From Planctomycetaceae bacterium (lineage in GTDB: Bacteria; Planctomycetota; PLA2), in NCBI GenBank assembly GCA_011525755.1, contig WYBS01000092.1:58782-122781 (forward strand): a stretch of DNA of 64,000 nt, written 5' to 3'. Position 1 is the stretch's first letter. Each line of letters starts with the position of its first letter. Under the pieces are notes generated by a model that had not been told where the DNA came from, did no database searches, and saw only the letters and a program-made list of their open reading frames with translations. Positions 16,748-26,800 of this stretch are shown piece by piece. The position numbers and the translations under genes were made by a program.

Positions 16748-18834
16748 ACGACACCGCGAAAGGGCCTCGCGACAAGGACCGGATGCGCCGCGTGCGCAAC
16801 CTGCCGCTGATCCTCATCCTCACGGGGCTCGCGCTCATCGTCCTGCTTCAGGCGGGCGATTTCCAGAGCGGCAAGACCGCGATCATCACCTACTCGCAGT
16901 TCCGCCAGCTCGGCCAGCTCGGCGCACTCGACGAGATCGAGATCCTGAGCTCGCCGGACCAGGTCGAGATCAAGGGGAAGCTCAACGCACCCGCGGTGAG
17001 GCAGATGATCGAGCGGGGATTCCCGGAGGCGCAGCGGGCGAAGCTCGAGCCCGGCGCCGTCGCGACCGAGTTCACGGAGGAGCAGGTGAAGCTCCTCGAC
17101 GGGAAGGAGCGCTTCCGCGTCGATGGCGTCCTGCGCGGCGTCGTCGAGGACCCCGCGACCTATAAGGAGTTCGGCACGTGGGTCCCCTCCCCCGTGAAGC
17201 TCAAGGAGCAGCAGTCGAGCCAGCTCTGGCCGACGTTCCTCTTCACGATCGCGCCCTGGCTCCTGATCGCGGCGTTCTTCTGGTTCTTCATCTTCCGGCC
17301 GATGCGGCAGGCGGGGGGCGCGGGGGGCGTGCTCTCCTTCGGGCGCAGCCGCGCCCGCATGTACACGCCCGAGATGACGAACGTGACCTTCGCCGACGTG
17401 GCCGGGATCGAGGAGGCCAAGGAGGAGGTCAAGGAGATCATCGAGTTCCTGCGGAACCCGCAGAGGTTCCAGCGCCTCGGCGGGCGCATCCCGCGCGGCG
17501 TCATGCTCGTGGGCCCGCCGGGCTGCGGCAAGACGCTGCTCGCGAAGGCGATCGCCGGCGAGGCGGGCGTCCCCTTCTTCGCGATCAGCGGCAGCGACTT
17601 CGTCGAGATGTTCGTCGGCGTGGGCGCCTCGCGCGTCCGCGACCTGTTCCAGCAGGCGAAGGAGAAGTCCCCCTGCCTCATCTTCCTCGACGAGATCGAC
17701 GCGGTCGGCCGCCGGCGCGGCTCGGGCCTCGGCGGCGGGCACGACGAGCGCGAGCAGACGCTCAACCAGATCCTCGTGGAGATGGACGGGTTCGAGACCG
17801 ACAAGGGGATCATCGTCGTGGCCGCGACCAACCGGCCCGACGTCCTCGACCCGGCGCTCCTCCGCCCCGGCCGCTTCGACCGGACGGTCACGATCGACCT
17901 TCCGGACGTGAAGGGGCGCGAGGCGATCCTCAAGGTGCACTCCCGCAAGGTGAAGATCGCCCCCGCCGTGGACCTCTCGGTGATCGCGCGCGGCACGCCG
18001 GGCTTCTCGGGCGCCGAACTCGAGGCGCTCATCAACGAGGCGGCGATCGCCGCCGCGATGGGCAACCGCGACTGGGTGACGCAGGGCGACCTCGACGAGG
18101 CGCGCGACAAGGTGCGCTGGGGCAGGAGCCGCCGCTCGCGGGTCATGACCGACGAGGAGAAGGTGGCGCTCGCCTACCACGAGGCGGGCCACGCGCTGGC
18201 GCACCACCTCCTGCCGGAGGCGGAGCCCCTCCACAAGGTCACGATCATCCCGCGCGGCCGCGCGCTGGGCGCGACGATGTTCCTGCCGGAACGCGACCGC
18301 TACATCTGGGGCCGGCGCCGGCTCGAGACCGAGATCACGACGCTCTACGCGGGCCGGATCGCGGAGCAGATGTTCACGGGCGACCTTTCCACGGGGGCGG
18401 CGGACGACATCAAGCGCGCGACCGAGCTGGCCCGGCGGATGGTGACGCAGTTCGGCATGAGCGAGATGGGGCCGCTCGCCTTCGCGGAGGAGGAGGAGCA
18501 CGTCTTCCTCGGTCGCGAGATCACGCGGACTCATAACCAGAGCGACGAGACGCTCCGCAGGATCGACGCAGAGATCCAGGAGATCAGCAAGCAGTGCTAC
18601 GAGCGGGCCCAGGCCCTCCTCACGGAGAACCGGACGAAGCTCGAGAAGCTCGCGAAGGCGCTCGTCCGTTTCGAGACGCTCAGCGCAGAGGAGGTCGATA
18701 TCGTCCTCGCGGACGGCGACGTCGAGGCCTACCGCAACGCGCAGCGCCCCGCGCCGCCCAAGGCGGCGGGGCCGAAGGCTGCGTCGAAGGAGCTGCCCGG
18801 GCTCGACCGAGGCCCCGCGACGGAGTTCGCGTAG
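16744..18834 (+). CDS. ftsH: ATP-dependent zinc metalloprotease FtsH
   Basis: Membrane-bound AAA protease that degrades misfolded and regulatory membrane proteins. The 696 residues are a little over the usual length. Two membrane segments are near residues 18-38 and 160-185 with a periplasmic domain between them. The AAA domain has Walker A GPPGCGKT, Walker [17 protein letters not shown] and the SRH with RPGRFDRTV. The zinc site is H479, E480, H483 in [11 protein letters not shown], with the third ligand in [17 protein letters not shown]. The C-terminal tail is Ala/Pro/Lys-rich. It is coupled to lptE by ATGA. Confidence 0.97.
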   Translation: MNDTAKGPRDKDRMRRVRNLPLILILTGLALIVLLQAGDFQSGKTAIITYSQFRQLGQLGALDEIEILSSPDQVEIKGKLNAPAVRQMIERGFPEAQRAKLEPGAVATEFTEEQVKLLDGKERFRVDGVLRGVVEDPATYKEFGTWVPSPVKLKEQQSSQLWPTFLFTIAPWLLIAAFFWFFIFRPMRQAGGAGGVLSFGRSRARMYTPEMTNVTFADVAGIEEAKEEVKEIIEFLRNPQRFQRLGGRIPRGVMLVGPPGCGKTLLAKAIAGEAGVPFFAISGSDFVEMFVGVGASRVRDLFQQAKEKSPCLIFLDEIDAVGRRRGSGLGGGHDEREQTLNQILVEMDGFETDKGIIVVAATNRPDVLDPALLRPGRFDRTVTIDLPDVKGREAILKVHSRKVKIAPAVDLSVIARGTPGFSGAELEALINEAAIAAAMGNRDWVTQGDLDEARDKVRWGRSRRSRVMTDEEKVALAYHEAGHALAHHLLPEAEPLHKVTIIPRGRALGATMFLPERDRYIWGRRRLETEITTLYAGRIAEQMFTGDLSTGAADDIKRATELARRMVTQFGMSEMGPLAFAEEEEHVFLGREITRTHNQSDETLRRIDAEIQEISKQCYERAQALLTENRTKLEKLAKALVRFETLSAEEVDIVLADGDVEAYRNAQRPAPPKAAGPKAASKELPGLDRGPATEFA

Positions 18835-18851
18835 CCGTGGCCGCCGGCTTG

Positions 18852-18877
18852 TCCGCCGAAGCCCTGGCGAAGGCGGA
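18852..18877. repeat. Copy 1 of a dispersed 23-bp palindromic repeat
   Basis: CGCCGAAGCCCTGGCGAAGG begins the core at 18854. The core (18854-18876) matches 52655-52677 at 22 of 23 bases. TCCGCC and GGCGGA at the ends pair to give a six-base stem. It lies in the ftsH-folP gap and could act as a 3' hairpin. Confidence 0.6.
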
Positions 18878-18898
18878 ATCCCCCTCGGTGTGAGGCCG

Positions 18899-19738
18899 AT
18901 GGGGCCCCCGGACGCCTTCTTCGAAGCGCTCCGAAGCCGGGAACGTGCCCTCGTCATGGGCGTCGTGAACGCGACGCCCGACTCCTTCTCCGACGGCGGG
19001 AAGGCGCTCCTCCCGGACGACGCCGCGGCGGCCGCCCGGAGGATGGCCGCGGAGGGTGCCGCGATCGTGGACCTCGGCGGGGAGTCGACCCGGCCGGGGG
19101 CGGCCCCCGTGGACGAGGCGACCGAGATCCTCCGGGTGGCGCCGGTCCTCGAGCGGCTCCGGGGCGAGATGCCGCTCTCGATCGACACGCGCCGGGCGGC
19201 CGTCGCGCGGCGCGCGCTCGACCTCGGGGCCGTGCTCGTCAACGACGTGAGCGCGGGCGGCGATCCCGGGATGTTCCCCCTCGTCGCGGCGCGCGGCGCC
19301 GGGATCGTCCTCATGCACATGCGCGGGGATCCGGCGACGATGCAGCAGGCGCCCTCCTACGGCGACGTCGTGGCGGAAGTCCTCGCGTTCCTCCTCGAGC
19401 GGGCGGAGGCGGCGGCGCGCGCGGGGGTGCCGAGGGACCGGATCCTCATCGACCCCGGGATCGGGTTCGGGAAGCGCCTCCCCCACAACCTGGCGCTCCT
19501 CGCGGCGCTGCCCCGGCTCGCGGCGCACGGGTGGCCGGTGCTCCTCGGAGTCTCGCGGAAGAGCTTCCTCGGGGAGCTGACCGGCAGGGGCTCCGGCGAG
19601 CGCCGCGACGGCACGACCGCCGCGGTCGCGCTCGCCGCCTTCCACGGCGCCGCGGTCGTGCGCGTGCACGACGTGCCGCCCGCGCGCGACGCGGTCGCGG
19701 TCGCGCAGGCCTATCGGAGGGCTCTGCTAGAGTTGTAG
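18899..19738 (+). CDS. folP: Dihydropteroate synthase
   Basis: Condenses p-aminobenzoate with hydroxymethyl-dihydropterin diphosphate in folate synthesis; target of sulfonamides. About 280 residues. Signatures are VMGVVNATPDSFSDGG, IVDLGGESTRPGA, SIDTRR, LVNDVSAGGD, VLMHMRGDPATMQ, ILIDPGIGFGK, LLGVSRKSFLG and RVHDV. GTG 18890 is three codons upstream and could also be the start. The order ftsH-folP-cdaA is a known arrangement in several phyla. Confidence 0.95.
   Translation: MGPPDAFFEALRSRERALVMGVVNATPDSFSDGGKALLPDDAAAAARRMAAEGAAIVDLGGESTRPGAAPVDEATEILRVAPVLERLRGEMPLSIDTRRAAVARRALDLGAVLVNDVSAGGDPGMFPLVAARGAGIVLMHMRGDPATMQQAPSYGDVVAEVLAFLLERAEAAARAGVPRDRILIDPGIGFGKRLPHNLALLAALPRLAAHGWPVLLGVSRKSFLGELTGRGSGERRDGTTAAVALAAFHGAAVVRVHDVPPARDAVAVAQAYRRALLEL
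19728..19733 (+). promoter_or_regulatory. Possible internal -10 box for cdaA
   Basis: TAGAGT lies 8 bases before the TTG start of cdaA, at the end of folP. There is no Shine-Dalgarno between them. Confidence 0.3.
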
Positions 19739-19741
19739 CCC

Positions 19742-20557
19742 TTGGAAGAGCTCCGGGACCTCATCAACGTCAAGAACCTCGTCCAGGTCGCGGTCATCTG
19801 GGTCATCGTCTACTGGATCCTCCGCTACCTCGAGACGACCATCGCCCGGGCCTTCCTCCGCACGGTCGGGCTCATCGCCTTCCTGCTCGCGTTCCTCGCG
19901 CTCCTGCTCTTCAAGGTCTTCGAGCTGACGACCCTCCAGACGATCTTCGAGTACTTCATCATCGCGACGTTCGCCTCGATCGTCGTGATCTTCCAGCCGG
20001 AGCTGCGCCACGGGATCACCCGGCTCGGCCGCTCGAGGCTCCTCGCCAAGCTCCTCAGCCGGCGGGGCATGCGGCCCGACGAGCCGGGCTCCTCCGTCGC
20101 CGGCGAGATCATGAAGGCGGCGCGCCGCTTCTCGAAGAACCGGATCGGGTCGATGATCGTCTGCGAGCGCGAGGTGACGCTCCAGCCGTACATCGACCGC
20201 GCGGTGCGGGTCGACGCCGCCGTGCGCGCGGAGCTCCTCGACACCGTCTTCGCGACGCCCACTCTCCTCCACGACGGCGCCGTGATCGTGCGCGGCGAGC
20301 GCATCGAGGCCGCCGGCGCGGTCCTCCCGCTCACGCAGAATCCCGACGTGCCGAAGCGCTACGGCACCCGTCACCGCGCCGCGATCGGCATCACGGAGGA
20401 ATCGGACTGCGTCGTCGTCGTGACGTCGGAGGAGACGGGCACGGTCTCCTTCTGCTGGAACGGGCAGATCCGGCCGCAGGAGGACCTCGTCAAGGCGGAG
20501 GAGGTGCTCGACCTCCTCCTCGCGGGCCAGGAGCCGAAGGAGGAGAAGGCGGCATGA
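19742..20557 (+). CDS. cdaA: Diadenylate cyclase CdaA
   Basis: Makes cyclic di-AMP from two ATP, a second messenger for osmotic and cell-wall control. The 271 residues have three N-terminal membrane segments (about 10-80) and then the DAC (DisA_N) domain with LLHDGAVIVRG (DGA motif) and YGTRHRAAIGITEE (RHR motif), both needed for catalysis. The start is the TTG at 19742, three bases after folP. The next gene is the YbbR/CdaR-type partner that regulates CdaA in other bacteria, and it overlaps by ATGA. glmM, the usual third gene, is absent. Confidence 0.93.
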   Translation: MEELRDLINVKNLVQVAVIWVIVYWILRYLETTIARAFLRTVGLIAFLLAFLALLLFKVFELTTLQTIFEYFIIATFASIVVIFQPELRHGITRLGRSRLLAKLLSRRGMRPDEPGSSVAGEIMKAARRFSKNRIGSMIVCEREVTLQPYIDRAVRVDAAVRAELLDTVFATPTLLHDGAVIVRGERIEAAGAVLPLTQNPDVPKRYGTRHRAAIGITEESDCVVVVTSEETGTVSFCWNGQIRPQEDLVKAEEVLDLLLAGQEPKEEKAA

Positions 20558-21783
20558 GCTGGTTCAGCGGCTTCTTCATCGGACTCTTCACGCGCCACCT
20601 CGTCACGAAGCTGCTCGCGCTCCTCCTCTCGATCGGCCTCTTCGGGTTCGTGCAGGCCAACCTCATGGACACGCAGGAGATCGCGCGGATCACCCTCGTC
20701 CCGAGCCTCGCCGAGGACATCCGGGACCGCTACGTCCTGCTGACGAACCCGTTCGACGTGACCGGCCTCATGATCCGCGGAGAGCAGATCAAGGTGGAGG
20801 GGCTGGCAAGGCAGTACAGGAGCACCGTCCAGCGCGTCCCGATCGACCAGCGGATGCTCTCTCCCCCCTTCGGCAGGGAGACGGCCTCCGGCGTGATCGA
20901 GATCCCCATCGACGCCAACCTCTTCCGCGACGATGTGCTCTTCGGGAAGGACGTGACCGTCGAGCGCCTGGAGACCGTGAAGTCCATCCAGGTCGCCGAG
21001 CTCGTCACGAAGCGCGCGCGCGTGGAGGTCGCGCCCGCGCTCCAGAAGCTCGCCCACGACGACTACGAGGGCAAGCTCACCTTCGTGCCCAACATGGCCG
21101 CCGTCGACATCCGGGGACCGAAGCACGCGTTCGAGAAGGACCCGGTGCGAGTCGTGGTCACGGTCAGGGCGATCGCCGACCGGATCTCCACCCACCCCCC
21201 GTTCCCGGGGGACCGGGGCACGCTGACCTTCGGCGACGGCATCTGCGAGATCGACTGGAAGCAGGGCGACATCGCGCCCGAGCTCCAGCTGTTCCTGCGC
21301 ATCACGCCCGAGGGCGGCGAGCCGCTCCCGCCGGGCGAGTTCCGGCAGAAGCTCGCCGTGTCCTGCGACGCGACCAAGCGGAAGGACACGATCACGCTCA
21401 ATGAGATCCCCATCCAGATCCGGTACGGGCTGGCGCAGAAGTCCGACCTGCTCGAGCACTACAAGGCGCTGGCGCCCCTCACCGACGCGCAGATGGCCGA
21501 AGGGTTGATCCGGCAGCAGCTGAAGGTGCGGCTGCCGGCGGCCATGAAGGGGGACGACGCGTTCCTCGGCAACCTCGTCCTCGTCCTCGACGTCGCCACG
21601 GCGAGGGACGAGACGGATTTCGTGGGGGTCCGGGGGCCGGAGGAGCTCGGCGAACGGCTCTACGTCCCCTTCTACCTCGACGTGCGGGACCGGAACCGCG
21701 CCGACGACCTGCAGAGCCTCCGGCAGGTGGTGATCGCCGTCGAGGACGAACCGGTCGCCCAGTTCCAAGCCAAGAAGTCGTGA
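20554..21783 (+). CDS. YbbR/CdaR-like regulator of the diadenylate cyclase
   Basis: A 409-residue membrane-anchored protein. One segment (residues about 18-36, KLLALLLSIGLFGFVQANL) is followed by a long extracytoplasmic region with YbbR-like beta repeats (PFDVTGLMIRGEQIKVEGLA, ANMAAVDIRGPKHAFEK). Sequence similarity to YbbR is moderate by eye, so position carries much of the call: it follows cdaA with a four-base overlap, as CdaR does elsewhere. It probably senses envelope state and modulates CdaA. The stop overlaps the tsaB GTG. Confidence 0.7.
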   Translation: MSWFSGFFIGLFTRHLVTKLLALLLSIGLFGFVQANLMDTQEIARITLVPSLAEDIRDRYVLLTNPFDVTGLMIRGEQIKVEGLARQYRSTVQRVPIDQRMLSPPFGRETASGVIEIPIDANLFRDDVLFGKDVTVERLETVKSIQVAELVTKRARVEVAPALQKLAHDDYEGKLTFVPNMAAVDIRGPKHAFEKDPVRVVVTVRAIADRISTHPPFPGDRGTLTFGDGICEIDWKQGDIAPELQLFLRITPEGGEPLPPGEFRQKLAVSCDATKRKDTITLNEIPIQIRYGLAQKSDLLEHYKALAPLTDAQMAEGLIRQQLKVRLPAAMKGDDAFLGNLVLVLDVATARDETDFVGVRGPEELGERLYVPFYLDVRDRNRADDLQSLRQVVIAVEDEPVAQFQAKKS

Positions 21784-22541
21784 CGCCCACCGAGCGGGGC
21801 GAGCCCATGGGTTCCGCGGGCACCTCCACGACGCGCGTCCTCTCGATCGACGTCTCCGGCCCCGGCGGAGGGGCAGCGCTCCTCGGCCCCGAGGGGGTTC
21901 TGGTCGAGAAGGTCCCCCCCGCCGTCCGGCGCGGCCGCGACCTCGTCCCCGCCGTCGCCCGCCTCCTCGCCGCGCGCGCGCTCTCGCCCGGCGATCTCGA
22001 TCTCGTGGCGTGCGGCGTCGGGCCGGGATCGTTCACGGGGATCCGGATCGGGATCGCGACCGCCGCCACGCTTGCGTACGCGGCGGGGATCCCGGTGCTC
22101 GACGTCCCCTCGCTCCACGGCATCGCCGCGAACGCGCCCGCGCGTTTCGAGCGAGTCGTCGTCCTCCTCGATGCCCGGCAGGGGCGCGTCTTCCGCGGCC
22201 GGTTCCGCCGGGAGGGGGAGAAGCTGCTCCCCGAGGGCGAGTACGACGTCCCCCTCGCCGAGGAGGCGGCCAGGGCCCTGCCTCACGGCGCCTTTCTGCT
22301 CGGCGACGCGCGGACGAAGCACGAGGCCCTCTTCGCTGCCTTCCCCGGGGATGCCGAGGCGCCCGTCCGCCCCGACGTGCTCGCCCTCCTCGCGGCGGAG
22401 CGCTTCGCCGCGGGTGAGCGCAAGCCTCCCGAGGACCTGCGCCCCCTCTACCTCCGGCTCTCCGATCCGGAGCTCCGGCGCGCCGGCCACGGGGAACCGC
22501 CGCAGGGACGCGGAGACGCGGAGCGCGAAGACGCCAAGTAG
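21780..22541 (+). CDS. tsaB: tRNA threonylcarbamoyladenosine modification protein TsaB
   Basis: Partner of TsaD and TsaE in making t6A37 of tRNAs. The 253 residues have the ASKHA fold: VLSIDVSGPGGGAALLG, VACGVGPGSFTGIRIGIATA (the TsaB hallmark) and VVVLLDARQGRVFRG. GTG 21780 overlaps the previous stop (GTGA); ATG 21807 is the alternative. The last 14 residues (QGRGDAEREDAK) come from a CGCGGAGACGCGGAG-type repeat (22501-22538) that seems to have been added to the 3' end. Confidence 0.9.
   Translation: MTPTERGEPMGSAGTSTTRVLSIDVSGPGGGAALLGPEGVLVEKVPPAVRRGRDLVPAVARLLAARALSPGDLDLVACGVGPGSFTGIRIGIATAATLAYAAGIPVLDVPSLHGIAANAPARFERVVVLLDARQGRVFRGRFRREGEKLLPEGEYDVPLAEEAARALPHGAFLLGDARTKHEALFAAFPGDAEAPVRPDVLALLAAERFAAGERKPPEDLRPLYLRLSDPELRRAGHGEPPQGRGDAEREDAK
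22501..22538. repeat. CGCGGAGA-type short repeat run
   Basis: GACGCGGAGACGCGGAG plus flanking bases forms a run of imperfect 9-base units. It overlaps the end of tsaB. A related run in reverse orientation is at 58219-58245. Confidence 0.5.
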
Positions 22542-22584
22542 GTACCGGGCGCCGACGGGCAGGACGATCCGTGCCCCGGAAGTC

Positions 22585-22593
22585 TGGTAGGAT
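22585..22593 (+). promoter_or_regulatory. Extended -10 promoter of alr
   Basis: TGGTAGGAT is an extended -10 about 96 bases before alr. The leader contains an 8-pair hairpin (22646-22653 with 22657-22664) and a GGAGG ribosome site before the ATG. Confidence 0.4.
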
Positions 22594-22645
22594 TCCCTAC
22601 CCGCCGCACGCACGCTCCCTTGTCGTTGTCGCACCGTAGGGTTTT

Positions 22646-22664
22646 GCCGGGCGCCCCGCCCGGC
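22646..22664 (+). other. Hairpin in the alr leader
   Basis: GCCGGGCG pairs with CGCCCGGC around a three-base loop, 26 bases before the alr ATG. It could influence initiation, but no known riboswitch fold was recognised. Confidence 0.4.
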
Positions 22665-22689
22665 GGGGCCCCGGACAGCCCGGAGGGAC

Positions 22690-23874
22690 ATGCAGAACCG
22701 TCGCGTGTGGGCGGAGATCGACCTCGATGCGCTCACGTCCAACCTCGACCGCGTCCGCGCCCTCGCCGGCGAGGGCAAGGGGGTCATGGCGATCGTCAAG
22801 GCGAACGCGTACGGCCACGGGGCCGTCCCGATCGCCTGGCATCTCGCGTCGCAGGGCGTGAACGCGCTCGGCGTCGGCGACTCCGAGGAGGCGATGGAGC
22901 TCCGCCGCGCGGGGATCTCCATCCCGATCCTCGTCCTCGGCACGATCATCCCGGGCGAGCTCAGTGACGTCGTCGACCACGACATCGCGGTGACGGTCCA
23001 CAGCAGCGAGCGCGTGCGGCGGCTCGGCCGCGAGGCGCTCCGCGCCGGCCGCCCCGTCTCCGTCCACCTGAAGGTCGACACGGGCATGGGGCGGCTGGGC
23101 TGCGCGCCGGGGATCGCGGTCGATATCGCGCGGCTCATCCGGGCCACCGAGTTCCTCCGCTTCGACGGGCTCTGCACCCACTTCGCCTCCCCCTCCGACC
23201 CGAACATGACCGCGATCCAGGTGCGCCGGTTCGAGGAGGTCTCGCGCGCGATCGAGGCGGCCGGGATCCCGCTCCCGCCGCGCCACGCCTCGGCGTCGGG
23301 CGCGGTCCTCCAGCAGGTCGCGCCCCACCTCGAGGTCGTGCGCCCCGGGATCATGCTCTACGGCCTCTCCCCCGCGCCCCCTCACGACGACGGCCTCCAG
23401 CCGGTGCTCACGCTCAAGACGCAGATCATCTTCCTCAAGGACTTCGAGGCGGGCGCGCCGGTCGGCTACGAGGGCACGCACGTCACGCGGCGCCGTACAC
23501 GCGTCGCGACGCTGCCCGTCGGCTACAACGACGGGTACCCGTGGAGCCTCTCCGGCAAGGGCGAGGTGCTCGTGCGAGGGCACCGCGCGCCGGTCGTCGG
23601 ACGCATCTCGATGGACTACCTCATGGTGGACGTCGGCCGGGTCCCGGGGGTCTCGGTCGGCGACGAGGTCGTGCTCATCGGCGCCTCGGGCGACCAACGC
23701 GTGACCGTGAAGGAGCTCGCGGACCGGGCGGAGACGATCCCCTACGAGATCCTGACCCGCCTCGGGAAGCGCGTGGTGCGCACGTTCCGGGGCGGGACGA
23801 CGACGGCGCCGGAAAAGGGCTTTACCGTCCTGAGACGGCCGGGCTTTTGGGAAAGCCCGTCCCCGCACCGATAG
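22690..23874 (+). CDS. alr: Alanine racemase
   Basis: PLP enzyme making D-alanine for peptidoglycan. The 394 residues fit. WAEIDLDALTSNL opens the barrel, and the PLP lysine is in AIVKANAYGHGA. HLKVDTGMGRLG and RPGIMLYG are conserved, and the catalytic tyrosine is probably in PVGYEGTHV. VGRISMDYLMVDV marks the C-terminal beta domain. GGAGGG sits before the ATG. The last 20 residues (FTVLRRPGFW...) are beyond the usual end. It follows tsaB, with its own promoter. Confidence 0.94.
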   Translation: MQNRRVWAEIDLDALTSNLDRVRALAGEGKGVMAIVKANAYGHGAVPIAWHLASQGVNALGVGDSEEAMELRRAGISIPILVLGTIIPGELSDVVDHDIAVTVHSSERVRRLGREALRAGRPVSVHLKVDTGMGRLGCAPGIAVDIARLIRATEFLRFDGLCTHFASPSDPNMTAIQVRRFEEVSRAIEAAGIPLPPRHASASGAVLQQVAPHLEVVRPGIMLYGLSPAPPHDDGLQPVLTLKTQIIFLKDFEAGAPVGYEGTHVTRRRTRVATLPVGYNDGYPWSLSGKGEVLVRGHRAPVVGRISMDYLMVDVGRVPGVSVGDEVVLIGASGDQRVTVKELADRAETIPYEILTRLGKRVVRTFRGGTTTAPEKGFTVLRRPGFWESPSPHR

Positions 23875-23877
23875 AAT
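23872..23877 (+). promoter_or_regulatory. -10 box before the AsmA-like gene
   Basis: TAGAAT overlaps the alr stop. It is 3 bases before GTG 23881 and 24 bases before ATG 23902. The second spacing gives a short leader. Confidence 0.38.
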
Positions 23878-23880
23878 CGT

Positions 23881-26800
23881 GTGGCTCCCCGGATCCCCGC
23901 CATGCGCATGTCCCGCCGCCGCTTCACGCTCGGTCGCGCGTTCGCGCTGCTGATCCTCGGCGTGGGCCTCGGCGCGACGATCTTCATCTCGCACCGTCTC
24001 CGCCCGGATACGCTCGAGCGGCAGGTCGCCGAGGCCCTCTCGGAGCTCCTGACGGCGGAGCACGAGTTCGACGACGTCATCGTCGGCCTCGACACGGGCA
24101 TCGAGATCACCGGGTTGAAGATCTACTACCCGGGCGAGGAGCGCCTCACCGCCGCCGAGGTCGAGAGGCTCATCCTCACGGTGGACCACGGCGACCTCCT
24201 CGCCGGCAAGGTGACGATCCGCCAGGTCGACCTGCACGGGATCCTCCTGCGCCTCAAGGCCGGCGAGACGAAGGACGGGACGCCGACGATGCCCGGCATC
24301 TTCGCCGGCGACGGGCAGCGGGAGTCGTTCGAGCTTCCCGCGCGTCTGCCGGAGATCCGGATCCACGAGGGCGGCGTCGGCAGCCGGGTCGAGATCCTCG
24401 ACGCGAGGCCGCTCTCGCGTGGCGTGCCGCTCGCGCTGGACGTCCGGAGCGCCGAGGCGCATGCCGAGGGGCCGATCTACCGCCTCGTGGCGAAGCTCTC
24501 CGCCACCCGCGTCTCGGGCGTCGACCTGAACCTCCAGTTCAACCGGACCTCGCGGACCGTGATCGTCAACCTGGAGGCGAACGGGCTCCACTGGCGCCGC
24601 GACGACGTGTTCCTGCTCTCGGAGGCGGTGCGCCGCGCGCTGCCTCCGGTCGAGTTCGGCGGCGAGGCGGATGTCCGTGCCGTCGCCGTGATCGGCCTTC
24701 CGCTCGAGCTCCGCTCGCTCACGGTGGACGCGGACCTCCGGGGTCTCCACGGCGTCTTCGGCAACGTGCACACGTGGGAGCGCGTCGGGCTGCCGTTCGG
24801 CATCCAGGACGGCAAGGGCAAGCTCGCCTACCGCGACGGGAACCTGCGTCTCGATCCCTTCGGGGCGACCTACGTGAGCCCGTCAGGCACGCATGGCCGC
24901 CTCGAGGCGGTGACCTCGCTCGCCTTCAACCGCGGCGGCATGCACCTCGACCTCTCGGTCAAGGGCCGCGGGCTCGAAGGCTCGACCGAGGACCTGCGCC
25001 ATCTCCTGCCCGAGGACATCGTGGAGTCGATCGTCGAGAAGTTCCTGCCCGCGGGCACGTTCGACTTCGACCTCTCCGTCTCGCAGCGGCCCGGCACGGA
25101 GGAGAAGGTCGTCGCGTGGCTCGCGATGCATGACGGGCAGTTCAACTACGCCGGGCAGCTCGACGAGCTCACGGGCAAGCGGTTCGGCTTCAGCTACCCG
25201 GTGGAGCGGTGCGAGGGCAGCTTCCGGATCGAGACCCACGTGCCGACGCCGCACGGGCTCGCGGACGTGATCCAGATCGAGTCCCTGAAGGGCTCGAACC
25301 AGATCGCGCGGCCGCAGCCGGGCGGCCCGGAGGAGGTGGCCGTCGAGGCGCATGGGAGCGTCATCACCTACCTCCGCGCCGGCGACGAGGAGCCCGAGGA
25401 CCTGGACATCACGATCGACGTGCGGGACCTCCCGATCGACGCGAAACTCGCGCGCGCCTTCGCCTCCACGCCGGGCGGGATGCCCTACCGGCAGTTCGAC
25501 CTGAGCGGGCACGCGCCCCGCGTGTCGATCCGCATCGAGCGCGACGCCTTCCGCGAGCCCGAGGCCCGGGCGTCGTACGACGTCACGCTCGCGGACTGCC
25601 GCCTCGCCTACGAGGGATTCCCCTTCCCGATCGAGAAGGTCCGGGGCCGCATCATCAGCAGGGACCTCCCCGGCAGCGCCGCGGGACGGTCCTCGCGCGT
25701 CCTCATCCTCGAGGGGCTCAAGGGCGAGGCGCCCGAAGGGGGCACGATCGAGGGGCGCGGCGAGGTGCGCCAGGACGAGGAGGGCTCGCAGTTCCTCGAC
25801 CTCTACATCCACGCCGAGAAGATCGCGATCGGCGCCGATCTCGAGCGCGCGCTGCTCGCGTCGCGCGCCGCGGGGACGGGCATCGCCGACCTGTGGCGCA
25901 GCCTCCGGCCGTACGGCTACCTGACCGCGACGGCGACCCTCTCCGGCCCCCAGAGCGCGAACATCGTGGTCGACCTCTCGCAGCTCGCGCTCCGCGGCTA
26001 CCAGGAGATCGAGTGCCCGATCACCCACCTCGACGGTTCCGTCTCCTACGACCTGCACACGATCAAGCTGCAGCACCTGAGCGGGCGCATCTTCGACGCC
26101 CCGTTCCAGATCTCGGGCGAGTTCTACGACACCGGCGCCTTCGACCTCAACGGCGCCGTGGACGGCCTCGTGCTCCAGAAGGCCGTGCAGCGCATCCTCG
26201 AGGCCGTGGCCCCGTGGGCGGCGCGCGCGATCGAGCGGCTCCGGATCGAGGAGCAGTCCGCGCTCGACCTCATCCTCAAGTGCGAGCGCGCCGAAGCGGA
26301 CGCCCCGGTGAACCTCGTATTCTCGGTCGACGACCTCGACGTCTCAAGCCGCCTGATGGACCTCGACCTCGTCCTCCAGGGAGGACCGGTCGACGTCTCC
26401 CTCGACCGGATCACGGCGAGGAACCTCCACGTCCGCGCGAAGAACGGCGAGATCCGCGTCCACGAGGGCGTGGTCCCGCTCGACGCGAGGGAGCAGACCT
26501 GGGCGGTCCTCGACGCGACCAACCTCGACCCGTCCGAGCACTTCGAGCGGCTCTTCGGCCCCGGCATCCGCGAGTCGCTGGGCAGCAACGCCCGCCTCGA
26601 CCTGACCGGTTTCCGCGCGGAATACCTGCGCACGGAAGGGAAGCTCATCCTGTCGGGCGCGGTCGACCTGCGGCGCCACGTCGCGACGGAGGGCGTCGAT
26701 CTCGAGCCGATCGGCCAGGTCGGATTCAGCCCGCTCACCCTGACCCTGCCGCGCTCCGAAACGGACCCGCTCGCCTTCGCGGGGGTCATCGAGTTCCGCC

